A stretch of DNA of 64,000 nucleotides from Pseudomonas fluorescens. GTDB lineage: Bacteria; Pseudomonadota; Gammaproteobacteria; Pseudomonadales; Pseudomonadaceae. The stretch's first letter is position 1; every line of letters starts with the position of its first letter. The stretch is from positions 372,001 through 436,000 of the forward strand of contig NZ_CABVIY010000001.1 in NCBI RefSeq assembly GCF_902498195.1, in the 5' to 3' direction. Below, piece by piece: positions 41,604-50,450 of the stretch. A model generated the notes under the pieces. The model saw nothing but the letters and a program-made list of their open reading frames with translations, was not told the DNA's origin and searched no databases. The position numbers and the translations under genes are program-made.

Positions 41604-43187
41604 TTACTCAGGCAACCCGGCCAGCCGCAGTCCATCGACGAACCGCGCAAGATCCTCGGGCCGCTGGATCGGCAGCCATTCCTTCATCCGGGAAAGGCGC
41701 AAGGACGGGTCCAGCTCGTGCAGGCGTTGCATCGCCTGCGCGGCTTTGTCCATCCGCCCGCTGAGTGCATGACAGGCCGCCAGCAGCGCCACCGCCGGCA
41801 GCAGGGTCGGCAGGTTGCGCAAGGCTTTTTCCGCCCAGTCGGTGGCGCAGTCGAAGCGCCCGGCAAAGAAGTGCGAAAGCGCCATGCCCACCTGCATCCT
41901 GAACATCTCCGGGTCCAGCGGGCTCAGGCGCACGGCATGGGTCAGGTTCTCGATGGCGGACTCCGTTTCACCGCGCAGCGCGCGCAGGATGCCGCCCAGG
42001 TACCAGGCGGGGGCGAGGTTGGGGTTGAGCAGGCGCGCCCGGTCGAGCAAGGCAATGCCGCCATCGACATCGCCGGCCAGATGGCTCAGCGCATGGCCAC
42101 CGCGGGTGAGCGCCACCGCGTCATCGCGGCCCAGTTCCACCGCCAGCCGCGCGAGCCGCACGCCCTCGGCGATCTCTTGCGGGCGGTCGGCCATCCAGCC
42201 ATTCAACTTGCGCCAGAAATGACACCAGGCAGCCATGCCATAGGCCGATGCAAACTCCGGGTCCAGCTCGATGGCCTTGTAAAACATCGGCAGCGCCTGC
42301 TCGATGGCTTCGCGGGTGCCGTTGTGCAGCTTGGCCATGCCGCGCAGGTAGTGATCGTAGGCGTCCAGGCTGTCGGTCGGCTTGCGTTTGGCACGCTCGA
42401 TTTCCGCCCGTTCGAGTTGCGGTGCGATGGCGCCGACCACGCTTTCGGCGATTTGATCCTGCAACTCGAAGATGTCGTCGAGCAGGCCCTCGAAACGTTC
42501 CGCCCAGATGTGCGTGCCGCTCTTGGCGTCGATCAGTTGCCCGGTGATGCGCACCTTGTTCCCGCACTTGCGCACGCTGCCTTCGAGCACGTAGCGCACG
42601 CCCAGCTCCTGACCCACGCCCTGGACGTCCACCGCACGGCCCTTGTAGGTGAAGCTCGAATTGCGCGCGATCACGAACAGCCAGCGGATGCGTGACAGCG
42701 CGGCGATGATGTCCTCCACCATGCCGTCGGCGAAATACTCCTGCTCCGGATCGCCGCTGAGGTTGTGGAAGGGCAGGACCGTGATGGAGGGCTTGTCCGG
42801 CAGGCTAAGCGTGGAGGGTTCGGCTGTCCCGGGATCAGCCATGCCGGGCGCTGCCGATGGCCGCGCTGCGAAGGGCTGATCGGCCTTGAGCGGGCCGACG
42901 AAGCGGTAACCCTTGCGGGCAATGGTGCGAACCAGCCGTTGTTCTTCCCCGGTATCGCCGATGGCCTTGCGCACCGCGTTGATGTGGCTGGTGATGGTCG
43001 ATTCCGAGACGATACGCCCGGCCCACACCGCCTTGAGCAAGTCGTCCTTGCTGACGACGCGCTCGTGCTGGCTGACCAGCAGCAGCAACAGATCGAAGAC
43101 CTGCGGCCCGACGGTCACCACCTGGCCACGCAGGGTCAATTCCCGGCGCTCCTGGTCGAGTACGTAGTCTTCAAACGCGAATGGCAC
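41604..43187 (-). CDS. CadC-like wHTH regulator fused to TolB-like and TPR domains
   Basis: A GTG at 43187 with AGGGGA 8 nt upstream gives 527 residues; the frame stays open further but lacks a start signal. Residues 1-100 are an OmpR-type winged helix (QVFDLLLLLVSQHERVVSKDD, then ITSHINAVRKAIGD). Residues 130-270 resemble the FlgO/TolB-like domain of adenylate-cyclase-type regulators (ITVLPFHNLSGDPEQEYFADG, VRYVLEGSVRKCGNKVRITG). TPR units follow. There is no transmembrane helix, so unlike CadC it is cytosolic. It is divergent from the efflux cluster and probably controls it. Confidence 0.83.
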   Translation of the reverse strand: MPFAFEDYVLDQERRELTLRGQVVTVGPQVFDLLLLLVSQHERVVSKDDLLKAVWAGRIVSESTITSHINAVRKAIGDTGEEQRLVRTIARKGYRFVGPLKADQPFAARPSAAPGMADPGTAEPSTLSLPDKPSITVLPFHNLSGDPEQEYFADGMVEDIIAALSRIRWLFVIARNSSFTYKGRAVDVQGVGQELGVRYVLEGSVRKCGNKVRITGQLIDAKSGTHIWAERFEGLLDDIFELQDQIAESVVGAIAPQLERAEIERAKRKPTDSLDAYDHYLRGMAKLHNGTREAIEQALPMFYKAIELDPEFASAYGMAAWCHFWRKLNGWMADRPQEIAEGVRLARLAVELGRDDAVALTRGGHALSHLAGDVDGGIALLDRARLLNPNLAPAWYLGGILRALRGETESAIENLTHAVRLSPLDPEMFRMQVGMALSHFFAGRFDCATDWAEKALRNLPTLLPAVALLAACHALSGRMDKAAQAMQRLHELDPSLRLSRMKEWLPIQRPEDLARFVDGLRLAGLPE

Positions 43188-43407
43188 GGTGACAATCCCC
43201 TGGACGGATGCCCTCGACTCCGTGTCCGGGTGGGCGATGGGTCGATGATACGGCAGCCCGTTGCAGGCTGCACCGTCCATGGCCTGGACGAAAAACCAAG
43301 CCTGTGCCAAGGAAAACTCAAGCCCGGCGCAAGGACTTGCCGGGCCCGCGCAGGCACTCTGCAGCTACCCCGACGGCAATGTTGCCGCCGACAAGCGGAG
43401 AGAACCC

Positions 43408-44169
43408 ATGAAGATCGTCGTCATCGGAGGCACCGGCCTCATCGGATCGAAACTTGTCAAAAACCTGCGTGAGCGCGGTCATGATGCGCTCGCCGCCTCG
43501 CCCAACACGGGCGTCAACAGCATCACCCGCGAGGGCCTGGCCCAGGCGATGGATGGCGCCGATGTGGTGGTCGACGTGGCCAACGCGCCGGTGTGGGAAG
43601 ACCAGGCCGTGCTCGATTTCTTTGAAACCTCAACCCGAAACCTGCTGGCGGCCGAAGCGGCGGCCGGGGTGCGCCATCACGTGGCGCTGTCGATCGTCGG
43701 CACCGAACGGCTGCCCGAAAGCGGCTACTTCCGCGCCAAGGTCGCCCAGGAAAACCTGATCAAGGCCTCGTCCATTCCCTACACCCTGCTGCGGGCCACG
43801 CAGTTCTTCGAGTTTGTCGGCGGCATTGCGCAATCGGCCACGGTTGGCGAGGAAATTTTCCTCTCGCCGGCACTGATCCAGCCAATGGCCTCCGATGACG
43901 TGGCCGCCGCGCTGACCGATGTCACGCTTGCAGCGCCGGTCAACGGCACGCTGGAAGTCGCCGGTCCCGAGGCCATGCCGCTCGATGAACTGGTCCGGCG
44001 TTTCCTGCGGATCACCCGGGATTCACGCAAGGTGGTGCCAGACGTACACGCACGCTACTTCGGCGCGCTGCTCGACGATCAATCGCTGACCCCCGGCAAA
44101 CACCCGCGCCTCGGTGTCATCCACTTCGAAGACTGGCTCGGTCAGTCGGTGGCTGCGTCGGGCCGCTGA
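43408..44169 (+). CDS. NmrA-like NAD(P)-binding reductase (paralogue of 10100-10849)
   Basis: ATG 43408 with GGAG upstream gives 253 residues. The N-terminal MKIVVIGGTGLIGSKLVKNL, DVVVDVANAPVWEDQAVLDFFETSTRNLL and VRHHVALSIVGTERLPESGYFRAK segments closely match the copy at 10.1 kb. The two are clear paralogues placed beside different genes. It is probably the first gene of an operon with the HlyD and MFS genes, 86 nt apart. Confidence 0.85.
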   Translation: MKIVVIGGTGLIGSKLVKNLRERGHDALAASPNTGVNSITREGLAQAMDGADVVVDVANAPVWEDQAVLDFFETSTRNLLAAEAAAGVRHHVALSIVGTERLPESGYFRAKVAQENLIKASSIPYTLLRATQFFEFVGGIAQSATVGEEIFLSPALIQPMASDDVAAALTDVTLAAPVNGTLEVAGPEAMPLDELVRRFLRITRDSRKVVPDVHARYFGALLDDQSLTPGKHPRLGVIHFEDWLGQSVAASGR

Positions 44170-44255
44170 AACTTCCGGCGTCGCAGCGTCCCGGCAGCCG
44201 GCGTTGGCGGCCCGGACGTTGCCGCTGGCCATTGGATTGATCAGGAAACAACACC

Positions 44256-45383
44256 ATGAACTTGCCCCAGGACAAGGCCGCGATGGCCACCGGCGCCAGC
44301 GCCGAAACCCCTGTCAAAGGGGGGCGGCCAAGCAAGACAAAACTCATCGGCCTGCTGCTGTGCGTCAGCGCCGTGGTGGTCGTGGCAGCGGGATGGGCCC
44401 TGTCGCTGACCCATGGCGCGACCTCGACCGACAACGCCTACGTGCGCGGCGACGTCACCTCGCTCGCCGCCAAGGTGGCCGGTTATGTCACGGCGGCGCA
44501 GATCGAGGACAACCAGGCCGTGCGCGCCGGCGATGTGCTGTTTCGCATCGATGATCGCGACTACCGCGCGAAACTGGCGCAAGCCGAGGCCAACGTCAGC
44601 GCGGCCCAGGCGCGCCTGAGCAATGTCGACGCGGAAACCAGGCTGCAACACGCGCTGATTCGCCAGGCACAAGCCCAGCGACGTTCGGCGGTGGCCAGCA
44701 TGAACCTGGCCACCAAGACCCATGATCGCAGCCGCAAACTGATCGTCAGTAACGCGGTCAGCCAGGCGCTGGTCGATGAAAGCGACGAGGCACGATCCCG
44801 GGCCGAGTCGTCGGTATCGGCCGCTTCGGCCACGGTCGATGCACAGCAGCAACGCATCGCCGTGCTCGAAGCCCAACGCGAAGCGGCCGTTGCCGCCGTG
44901 ACCCAGGCGCAGGCGGCACGGGACCTGGCGCAGATCGATCTGGACAGCACCGTGGTTCGCGCGCCGGTGGACGGCGTGATCGGCAACCGCCAGGTGCGCA
45001 TCGGCCGCTATGTGACACCGGGCGCGGCCTTGCTCGATATCGTGCCGGTCCATGACGTGTGGGTCGTGGCCAACTTCAAGGAAACTCAGCTCGAACATAT
45101 CCGCCCGGGGCAGCGCGTGAGCATCACGGTCGACGGCTACCCCGACACGGCCCTCGACGGGGTGGTCGACAGCTTCGCGCCGGGCAGCGGCTCGGCGTTC
45201 AGCCTGCTTCCCGCCGACAACGCCACCGGCAACTTTGTGCGGGTCGTGCAGCGCGTGCCGGTGAAGATCCGCCTGACCGATAATCCGCTACCGGGGCGCA
45301 TCGTGCCCGGCTTGTCGGCACGGGTCGAGGTGGCGCCAGCGGAGGTGGCGCCAGCCACGGTGGCGCAAGGGGCGGGGTCATGA
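44256..45383 (+). CDS. HlyD/EmrA-family efflux adaptor
   Basis: The 375-residue protein has one N-terminal transmembrane helix (LIGLLLCVSAVVVVAAGWAL), a biotinyl-lipoyl-like half (YVRGDVTSLAAKVAGYV, then VVRAPVDGVIG), a coiled-coil hairpin (about residues 110-210) and a beta-barrel. It bridges the inner-membrane MFS pump to an outer-membrane channel; no TolC-type gene is next to it. AGGAAA precedes ATG 44256, and it overlaps the MFS gene by 4 nt. Confidence 0.92.
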   Translation: MNLPQDKAAMATGASAETPVKGGRPSKTKLIGLLLCVSAVVVVAAGWALSLTHGATSTDNAYVRGDVTSLAAKVAGYVTAAQIEDNQAVRAGDVLFRIDDRDYRAKLAQAEANVSAAQARLSNVDAETRLQHALIRQAQAQRRSAVASMNLATKTHDRSRKLIVSNAVSQALVDESDEARSRAESSVSAASATVDAQQQRIAVLEAQREAAVAAVTQAQAARDLAQIDLDSTVVRAPVDGVIGNRQVRIGRYVTPGAALLDIVPVHDVWVVANFKETQLEHIRPGQRVSITVDGYPDTALDGVVDSFAPGSGSAFSLLPADNATGNFVRVVQRVPVKIRLTDNPLPGRIVPGLSARVEVAPAEVAPATVAQGAGS

Positions 45384-46957
45384 ACACGCAGGCCGCCACC
45401 TTGCAGGGCATTGGCCGTGCCACGCCCGGCGTGCTGCTCCTGGCGGGCATCGTGCTGGCCGCGCTGACGGAGGCGATTGCCAGCACGGTATTGGCTCTCG
45501 GTCGCAGCGACATCCTCGGCGACACTTATGCCACGCCGGATGAATTCGCCTGGCTGGACGTCGGCTACACCGCGTTCAAGCTGATCGGCTTCATGAGTGC
45601 GGCCTGGCTGCTCGGCCGTTTCGACCCGCGCCGCGTGATGATCGGTGCCGTGCTGGTCATGGGCCTGGCCTGCGGCATGGCCGCCATCACCGCGCGCCTC
45701 GACCTGCTGATTGCGCTGCGCATCCTTCAGGGCTTCGCCGGCGGCACCTTGCTGGTGGGTGGCCAGGCGCTGATTTTTTTCGTCTTTGCGTCATCGCGCC
45801 AACCCATCCTCCAGGCGCTGTTTGCCATGGGCTCGGTGGTCGCGCCCGCGACCCTGGCCCCGGCGCTGCAAGGCTGGTTAATCGACAGCCAGGACTGGAC
45901 GTGGATCTTCCTGAGTGTCGTGCCGGTGGCGCTCGCGGCCAGCGGACTGTTGCTGATGGCGGACAGTCCGCTACCCGCCAGGGGCCAGCGGCGACCGTTT
46001 GACGGGCTCGGCTTCTGCCTGATCGCTACCAGCCTGTTTTGCCTTACCTACGTCTTCAGCCAGGGCGAACGCTGGGACTGGTTCGAGGAACCGCGCATCC
46101 TGTGGCTGAGCGTGATCGGTGTCGCCACGCTGCTGGCATTTTTTGGCCAGCAAGTCTTGGCCAAGGGGCAGGGGATGCTCGATTTCAGCCTGTTCCAGTC
46201 GAGGGATTTTTCCTTCGCGCTGATCGTCAGTTTTGTCGCCGGCGCGGCGTTGTTCGGCAGCGCGTTCCTGATCCCGGCCTTCGCCCTGTCGGTCCTCGGT
46301 TTCACGCCCACCGAGGCCGGTCTGCTGCTGTTGCCCAGCGGTGCGCTGTTCGTCGCGGCATTGCTGGTGGCCGCGTTTTTATTCCAGGTGCGCCGGGTAG
46401 CACCGTTTGCCACCGTGCCCTTTGGCATCCTGATGATCATGGTTGCGATGTGGCTGCTGTCGGGCTCCACCAGCGAGAGCGGTGGCGATGACATGATGGT
46501 TGCCATCCTCCTGCGTGGCCTGGGGCTGGGCTTTCTGTTCCTGTCGATCACCCTGATCGCCTTCAGCGACCTCAATCCGCGCCACCTCGCTGCGGGCATC
46601 GGCCTGTTCAACACCGGTCGCCAGTTGGGCGGGCTGATGGGCGTCGCCGGATTGCAGACCCTGATCGAACACCAGGTCGCGGCCAACGTCGCCGTCCTCG
46701 GCACCTATATCACCCCGGGCGCGGCCACCGTGATCGAACGACTCACGATCAGCGCCAGCTTGCTCTCGGCCAAAGGCATGGACGCACTGGCCGCCGGTCG
46801 AGGGGCAGCGAGCCTTCTGGGGCGGGCCGTGTCAGGCCAGGCGAGCGTGATCGCCTTCGACTCGGCGTTCTTCGCCGTGACCCTGCTGTTCGCCGTCGCC
46901 GCGCCCCTGCTGGTCGCCATCAAGATCGCCTTCGTGCGGCATGCAAAGCACGCATGA
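45380..46957 (+). CDS. DHA2-family MFS multidrug transporter (EmrB-like)
   Basis: The 525-residue protein has about 14 transmembrane helices, the DHA2 number. Motif-like segments are FDPRRVMIGAVLVMGLACGM, GFAGGTLLVGGQALIFF and GIGLFNTGRQLGGLMGVA. The ATG overlaps the HlyD stop (ATGA). With the adaptor it should form an EmrAB-type pump driven by the proton gradient. The substrate is unknown. Confidence 0.92.
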   Translation: MNTQAATLQGIGRATPGVLLLAGIVLAALTEAIASTVLALGRSDILGDTYATPDEFAWLDVGYTAFKLIGFMSAAWLLGRFDPRRVMIGAVLVMGLACGMAAITARLDLLIALRILQGFAGGTLLVGGQALIFFVFASSRQPILQALFAMGSVVAPATLAPALQGWLIDSQDWTWIFLSVVPVALAASGLLLMADSPLPARGQRRPFDGLGFCLIATSLFCLTYVFSQGERWDWFEEPRILWLSVIGVATLLAFFGQQVLAKGQGMLDFSLFQSRDFSFALIVSFVAGAALFGSAFLIPAFALSVLGFTPTEAGLLLLPSGALFVAALLVAAFLFQVRRVAPFATVPFGILMIMVAMWLLSGSTSESGGDDMMVAILLRGLGLGFLFLSITLIAFSDLNPRHLAAGIGLFNTGRQLGGLMGVAGLQTLIEHQVAANVAVLGTYITPGAATVIERLTISASLLSAKGMDALAAGRGAASLLGRAVSGQASVIAFDSAFFAVTLLFAVAAPLLVAIKIAFVRHAKHA

Positions 46958-46959
46958 AA

Positions 46960-46987
46960 AACGGGCGGTCCTGCCTGGACGCCCGTT
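46960..46987. terminator. Candidate terminator after the efflux operon
   Basis: ACGGGCG and CGCCCGT pair across 12 bases just past the MFS stop codon; the T-rich tail is short. Confidence 0.55.
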
Positions 46988-47057
46988 CAATCAAAACCGC
47001 TCTATGTAGGCGCAGGTCTCCCCGCCGCGCACTATTCTGCGGGAGCCCCCCATTCCT

Positions 47058-47147
47058 TGTGGGAGCGGGCTTGCTCGCGAAGACGGCGGATCAGTCAGCG
47101 CTGGTGTTGAATGTAATGCCGCTTTCGCGAGCAAGCCCGCTCCCACA
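47058..47147. repeat. REP pair
   Basis: TGTGGGAGCGGGCTTGCTCG faces its reverse complement across about 40 bp. Confidence 0.9.
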
Positions 47148-47183
47148 CCATGGATTCACTCAACTCAAAATAGTACGGGCAAC

Positions 47184-47210
47184 AAAAAGCCCGGCTGATC
47201 AGGCCGGGGC
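47184..47210. terminator. Hairpin of the CCCGGCTGATCAGG family
   Basis: AAAAAGCCCGGC and GCCGGGGC around TGATCAG; the right arm is altered and there is no T-run, so it would work best on the minus strand. Confidence 0.6.
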
Positions 47211-47321
47211 ATTGTTTACATTGCGTATCAACTGAAATGCCCAGTCGCGCCGTTATCATTTACCCCGATGGCCAATACCCTGAACCGGACTTTTCCGTAC
47301 CGCGTAGCCAAGGTGCCTCAC

Positions 47322-47813
47322 ATGATTGCGAACCTGATGAAAACCGCCTGCCTGACCGCACTGCTGGTTGCCAGTGCAGCCCTGCCACTGGCCCAGGCAC
47401 AACCCTTGCCACTGGATAAAACCGGTGCCCTGCATAATGAAGACGTGGAGTGGCGCAGCTTTGCGGCGTTCCCCAAAGAAGTGAAGCTGGCGGTGCTGGC
47501 CGGCGACCCCAGCAAGCCAGCGCCCTACGTTGTGCGGGTCAAAGTGCCAAACGGCACCAAGCTGATGCCCCACACCCACCCTGAAGATCGCATCTACACC
47601 GTGATGTCCGGGGTCTTCTACATCGGCTTCGGCTCGGTATTCGATCCGGACAAACTGGTCGCCTACGGCCCCGGCAGCGTTGTGATACTCCCGGCCAACA
47701 CGCCGCATTTCCACTGGGCCAGGTCAGGCGAGTACATCTCGCAAGTCTACGGAACAGGCCCGCTGGGCCTCGAATACATCGACAGCCACGATGACCCGCG
47801 CAACGCCCAATAG
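47322..47813 (+). CDS. Periplasmic cupin-domain protein
   Basis: From ATG 47322 (AAGGTG upstream; a second ATG is at 47337) the product has 163 residues with a signal peptide ending in LAQAQP. The cupin motifs are MPHTHPEDRIYTVMSG and PGSVVILPANTPHFHWA, whose His and Glu could bind a metal. The reaction is unknown. Confidence 0.83.
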   Translation: MIANLMKTACLTALLVASAALPLAQAQPLPLDKTGALHNEDVEWRSFAAFPKEVKLAVLAGDPSKPAPYVVRVKVPNGTKLMPHTHPEDRIYTVMSGVFYIGFGSVFDPDKLVAYGPGSVVILPANTPHFHWARSGEYISQVYGTGPLGLEYIDSHDDPRNAQ

Positions 47814-47850
47814 GTACAAGGCTTGCTCGCGATGTCGGCCTGACCACCTG

Positions 47851-47874
47851 TGGGAGCGGGCTTGCTCGCGAAAA
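47851..47874. repeat. Single REP arm
   Basis: GTGGGAGCGGGCTTGCTCGC without its partner; a second partial arm (GGCTTGCTCGCGA) is at 47820, in the same orientation. Confidence 0.75.
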
Positions 47875-47895
47875 ATCCACGGGCCGGGCGGGGCA

Positions 47896-49356
47896 TCAAA
47901 CGCTGGCAAGCTGGTTGTCCAGCACGGGCAGTGCAATTGAAAACACCGCGCCACCGTTCTCGTTGCCGGTTGCCCAGATTCTGCCTTTGTGAAATTCGAT
48001 GATAGAGCGGCAGATGGACAAGCCCATGCCAAGCCCATCGGCTTTGGTGGTGAAAAACGGTGTGAACAGCGACTCCATCACTTGCGCTGAAATGCCGACG
48101 CCGCAATCCCTGATCTCCAGCATGGCTTCGTCGCCATGCGTCCATGTACGGATCTTGAGGATCCGGGTACGTGGGTCAATCTCGGTCATCGCCTGGCAAG
48201 CATTGATGATCAGGTTGAGTATCACCTGTTGCAGTTGCACGCGGTCAGCGCTGACATAGGTCGCGGTCACGTCCAGTTCGACACGTAACTTCACGTGGCT
48301 ACGGCTCAGCTCGTATTGCACCAGCCCCAGGGTATCGCTGACCAATTCATTGAAGGATTCGCGCCGGCGCTCCGGATCGCAGTTACGCGACAGGGTCCTG
48401 ATGCGCCGGATGACTTCACTGGCGCGGATAGAGGCGCTGATCATGCGATCGAGCGACAGCCGGACCTCGGCCAGGTCGGGCTCGCTGCGGTCGACCCAGC
48501 GCAGACCGGCTTCCCCGCTGGTCCTGATGGCTGCCAGGGGCTGATTGACTTCATGGGCGATAGACGCGGCCAATTCGCCCAGCGAGGTCACGCGCGAGGC
48601 GTGAGCCAGTTGCGACTGGGATCGAAACAGCGCGTTCTTGGCCTCCTTCGCGGCGGTCACATCCATCACGGCCCCGAGGTATTCGAAGCCGTCGTGATGG
48701 GTTTCCAGCGGGTTGGCGATCAGGTGGATGTGCTTGATACGTCCATCCGGCATGAGCAGGCGATGTTCGACTTCCAGTCGGGGCACATGGTTTGTGGCCT
48801 GATCGAAGATGCTTTCGGCCAGGTGGCGATCATCGGGGTGTGTGCGCTCCAGAATCTTGAGCATCGTCGGACGCTCATGGACGGGGTATTCGAAAATCCT
48901 CGCCGCTTCCGCGGACCAGAACAGCTCCGAGCGACCGACCCGGAAGCCCACGCTACCGACCTGACTGAGCCGTTGAGCACCCTCCAGGTACGCCTCGTTG
49001 CGCCGCAAGGTGTCCGACAGCCGTTTGCTGCGCACCGCCAGGAAGGTAATCGCCGATAGCGAAACGATGCAGCGCACATAGGCACCTATCGCCCCTGTGT
49101 CCAGGTAGTCACGATCGACTATGAAGATCACCGTCAGGATAAACAGGCACGCCAGGGCAACGGTGATGACGATACGGATCGAAAACACATTGGCCGACAT
49201 CAATACCAGGGTCACATACAGCACCGTCGTCGCAACACTCAAGTCGGTGGCGAACTTGAAAAGCACCACGAAACAGGCGACTGACAAGGCGACGAGCAGG
49301 GCAACCGTATCGACCTGAAGATAGGATTTTTTCAGCGTCAATGGCGTCATGAACAT
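47896..49356 (-). CDS. Membrane PAS sensor histidine kinase (paralogue 3)
   Basis: The 486-residue protein has four or five transmembrane helices (about 18-115), a PAS/PAC domain (120-235 with GRIKHIHLIANPL), and FixL-type HisKA with His268 (ASIAHEVNQPLAA), then HATPase_c (FFTTKADGLGMGLSICRSI). It is closest in layout to the 25024 kinase. No regulator gene is adjacent, so it is an orphan here. Confidence 0.92.
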   Translation of the reverse strand: MFMTPLTLKKSYLQVDTVALLVALSVACFVVLFKFATDLSVATTVLYVTLVLMSANVFSIRIVITVALACLFILTVIFIVDRDYLDTGAIGAYVRCIVSLSAITFLAVRSKRLSDTLRRNEAYLEGAQRLSQVGSVGFRVGRSELFWSAEAARIFEYPVHERPTMLKILERTHPDDRHLAESIFDQATNHVPRLEVEHRLLMPDGRIKHIHLIANPLETHHDGFEYLGAVMDVTAAKEAKNALFRSQSQLAHASRVTSLGELAASIAHEVNQPLAAIRTSGEAGLRWVDRSEPDLAEVRLSLDRMISASIRASEVIRRIRTLSRNCDPERRRESFNELVSDTLGLVQYELSRSHVKLRVELDVTATYVSADRVQLQQVILNLIINACQAMTEIDPRTRILKIRTWTHGDEAMLEIRDCGVGISAQVMESLFTPFFTTKADGLGMGLSICRSIIEFHKGRIWATGNENGGAVFSIALPVLDNQLASV

Positions 49357-49519
49357 GTCCGGCTTAACGGGTGAACGAAATGAGCCCTGGCGAAAACGAC
49401 ACAGGGCTGGAGCGATATGAGAATGCTAGGGGTTCTGATTGGAAAGATAATCAGCGGGCGGTGATACGGGCTGTCGCGCCGCATTGCACAATCGTCTGCG
49501 CACAGACGCACGCCTGTAC

Positions 49520-50419
49520 TTAACGCTCGTGCTGCTTCAGGAAGTCGATGAAAACCCGCAGTTTCTGCGGCATTGCGCTGCGGCTGAAGTAATACAGCGA
49601 CAAGTTGCGCCTGGGGCTCCAGTCTTGCAGGACCCTGACCAGGCGGCCGTCCGCCAGATATTCCTGAACGTAGCGGTCGTAAAAATAGGCATAGCCGCAG
49701 CCATCGAGCGCCGCCTTGAGCATGGTCATGCCGTCATTGCTGGAAATGCGCCCCCTGGTATCGATTTCAACGTCCTGGCCATCCCGTGAAAACACCCACC
49801 GTTCATAGGTCCCGGTGACAGCGCTGTTGTAACGGATGCAGTCATGACGCAACAGATCCACCGGTACCTGCGGCACGCCGTGGCGAGCGACGTAGTCCGG
49901 TGAGGCGACCACCGCCATGCGAATGTCGGTGCCCAACGGGACGCACACCATGTCCTGTTGCAGAATCCGGTCCACCCGTATGCCGGCGTCATACCCGTCA
50001 TTGACGATGTCCACCGAACGACTCTCGATGCCGATATCCAGGTTGATCTGCGGATAAGCCGCCAGGAATTGGGGCAGCAGCGGCTCGATAAACATGACAT
50101 AAGCGCTGCGTGACATAGTCAGGCGCAGGGTGCCCGACGGCGTGGCGGCCACCTGCGCCAAATCACCGAAAGCGCCCTTGAGCTCCCTGACCAGCGGCGC
50201 CACTTTGTTGTAGAACGCAACGCCCGCTTCGGTCAGGCCTACGCTGCGTGTGGTTCGGTTGAACAAACGTACCCCGACCCTTTTTTCCAGCTGGCGGATC
50301 GCATGGCTGACCGCCGATTTACTCACGCCCATCATGACCGAGGCGGCAGTAAAGCCGCGGGTATCGGCCACGCAGACGAACACCGTCAAGAGTTCGAATC
50401 CATCGGTTTCGATTGTCAA
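49520..50419 (-). CDS. LysR family transcriptional regulator
   Basis: The 299-residue protein starts at a TTG (50419) with GGTGGA upstream; FELLTVFVCVADTRGFTAAS directly after it is the usual LysR N-terminus, so an upstream ATG is not needed. NRTTRSVGLTEAG puts it in the same subgroup as the 6870 regulator. It lies 31 nt after the cytochrome-b-like gene on the same strand. Confidence 0.88.
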   Translation of the reverse strand: MTIETDGFELLTVFVCVADTRGFTAASVMMGVSKSAVSHAIRQLEKRVGVRLFNRTTRSVGLTEAGVAFYNKVAPLVRELKGAFGDLAQVAATPSGTLRLTMSRSAYVMFIEPLLPQFLAAYPQINLDIGIESRSVDIVNDGYDAGIRVDRILQQDMVCVPLGTDIRMAVVASPDYVARHGVPQVPVDLLRHDCIRYNSAVTGTYERWVFSRDGQDVEIDTRGRISSNDGMTMLKAALDGCGYAYFYDRYVQEYLADGRLVRVLQDWSPRRNLSLYYFSRSAMPQKLRVFIDFLKQHER

Positions 50420-50450
50420 AAGAAATCCACCTTGAACGCGCGACAGGGCT

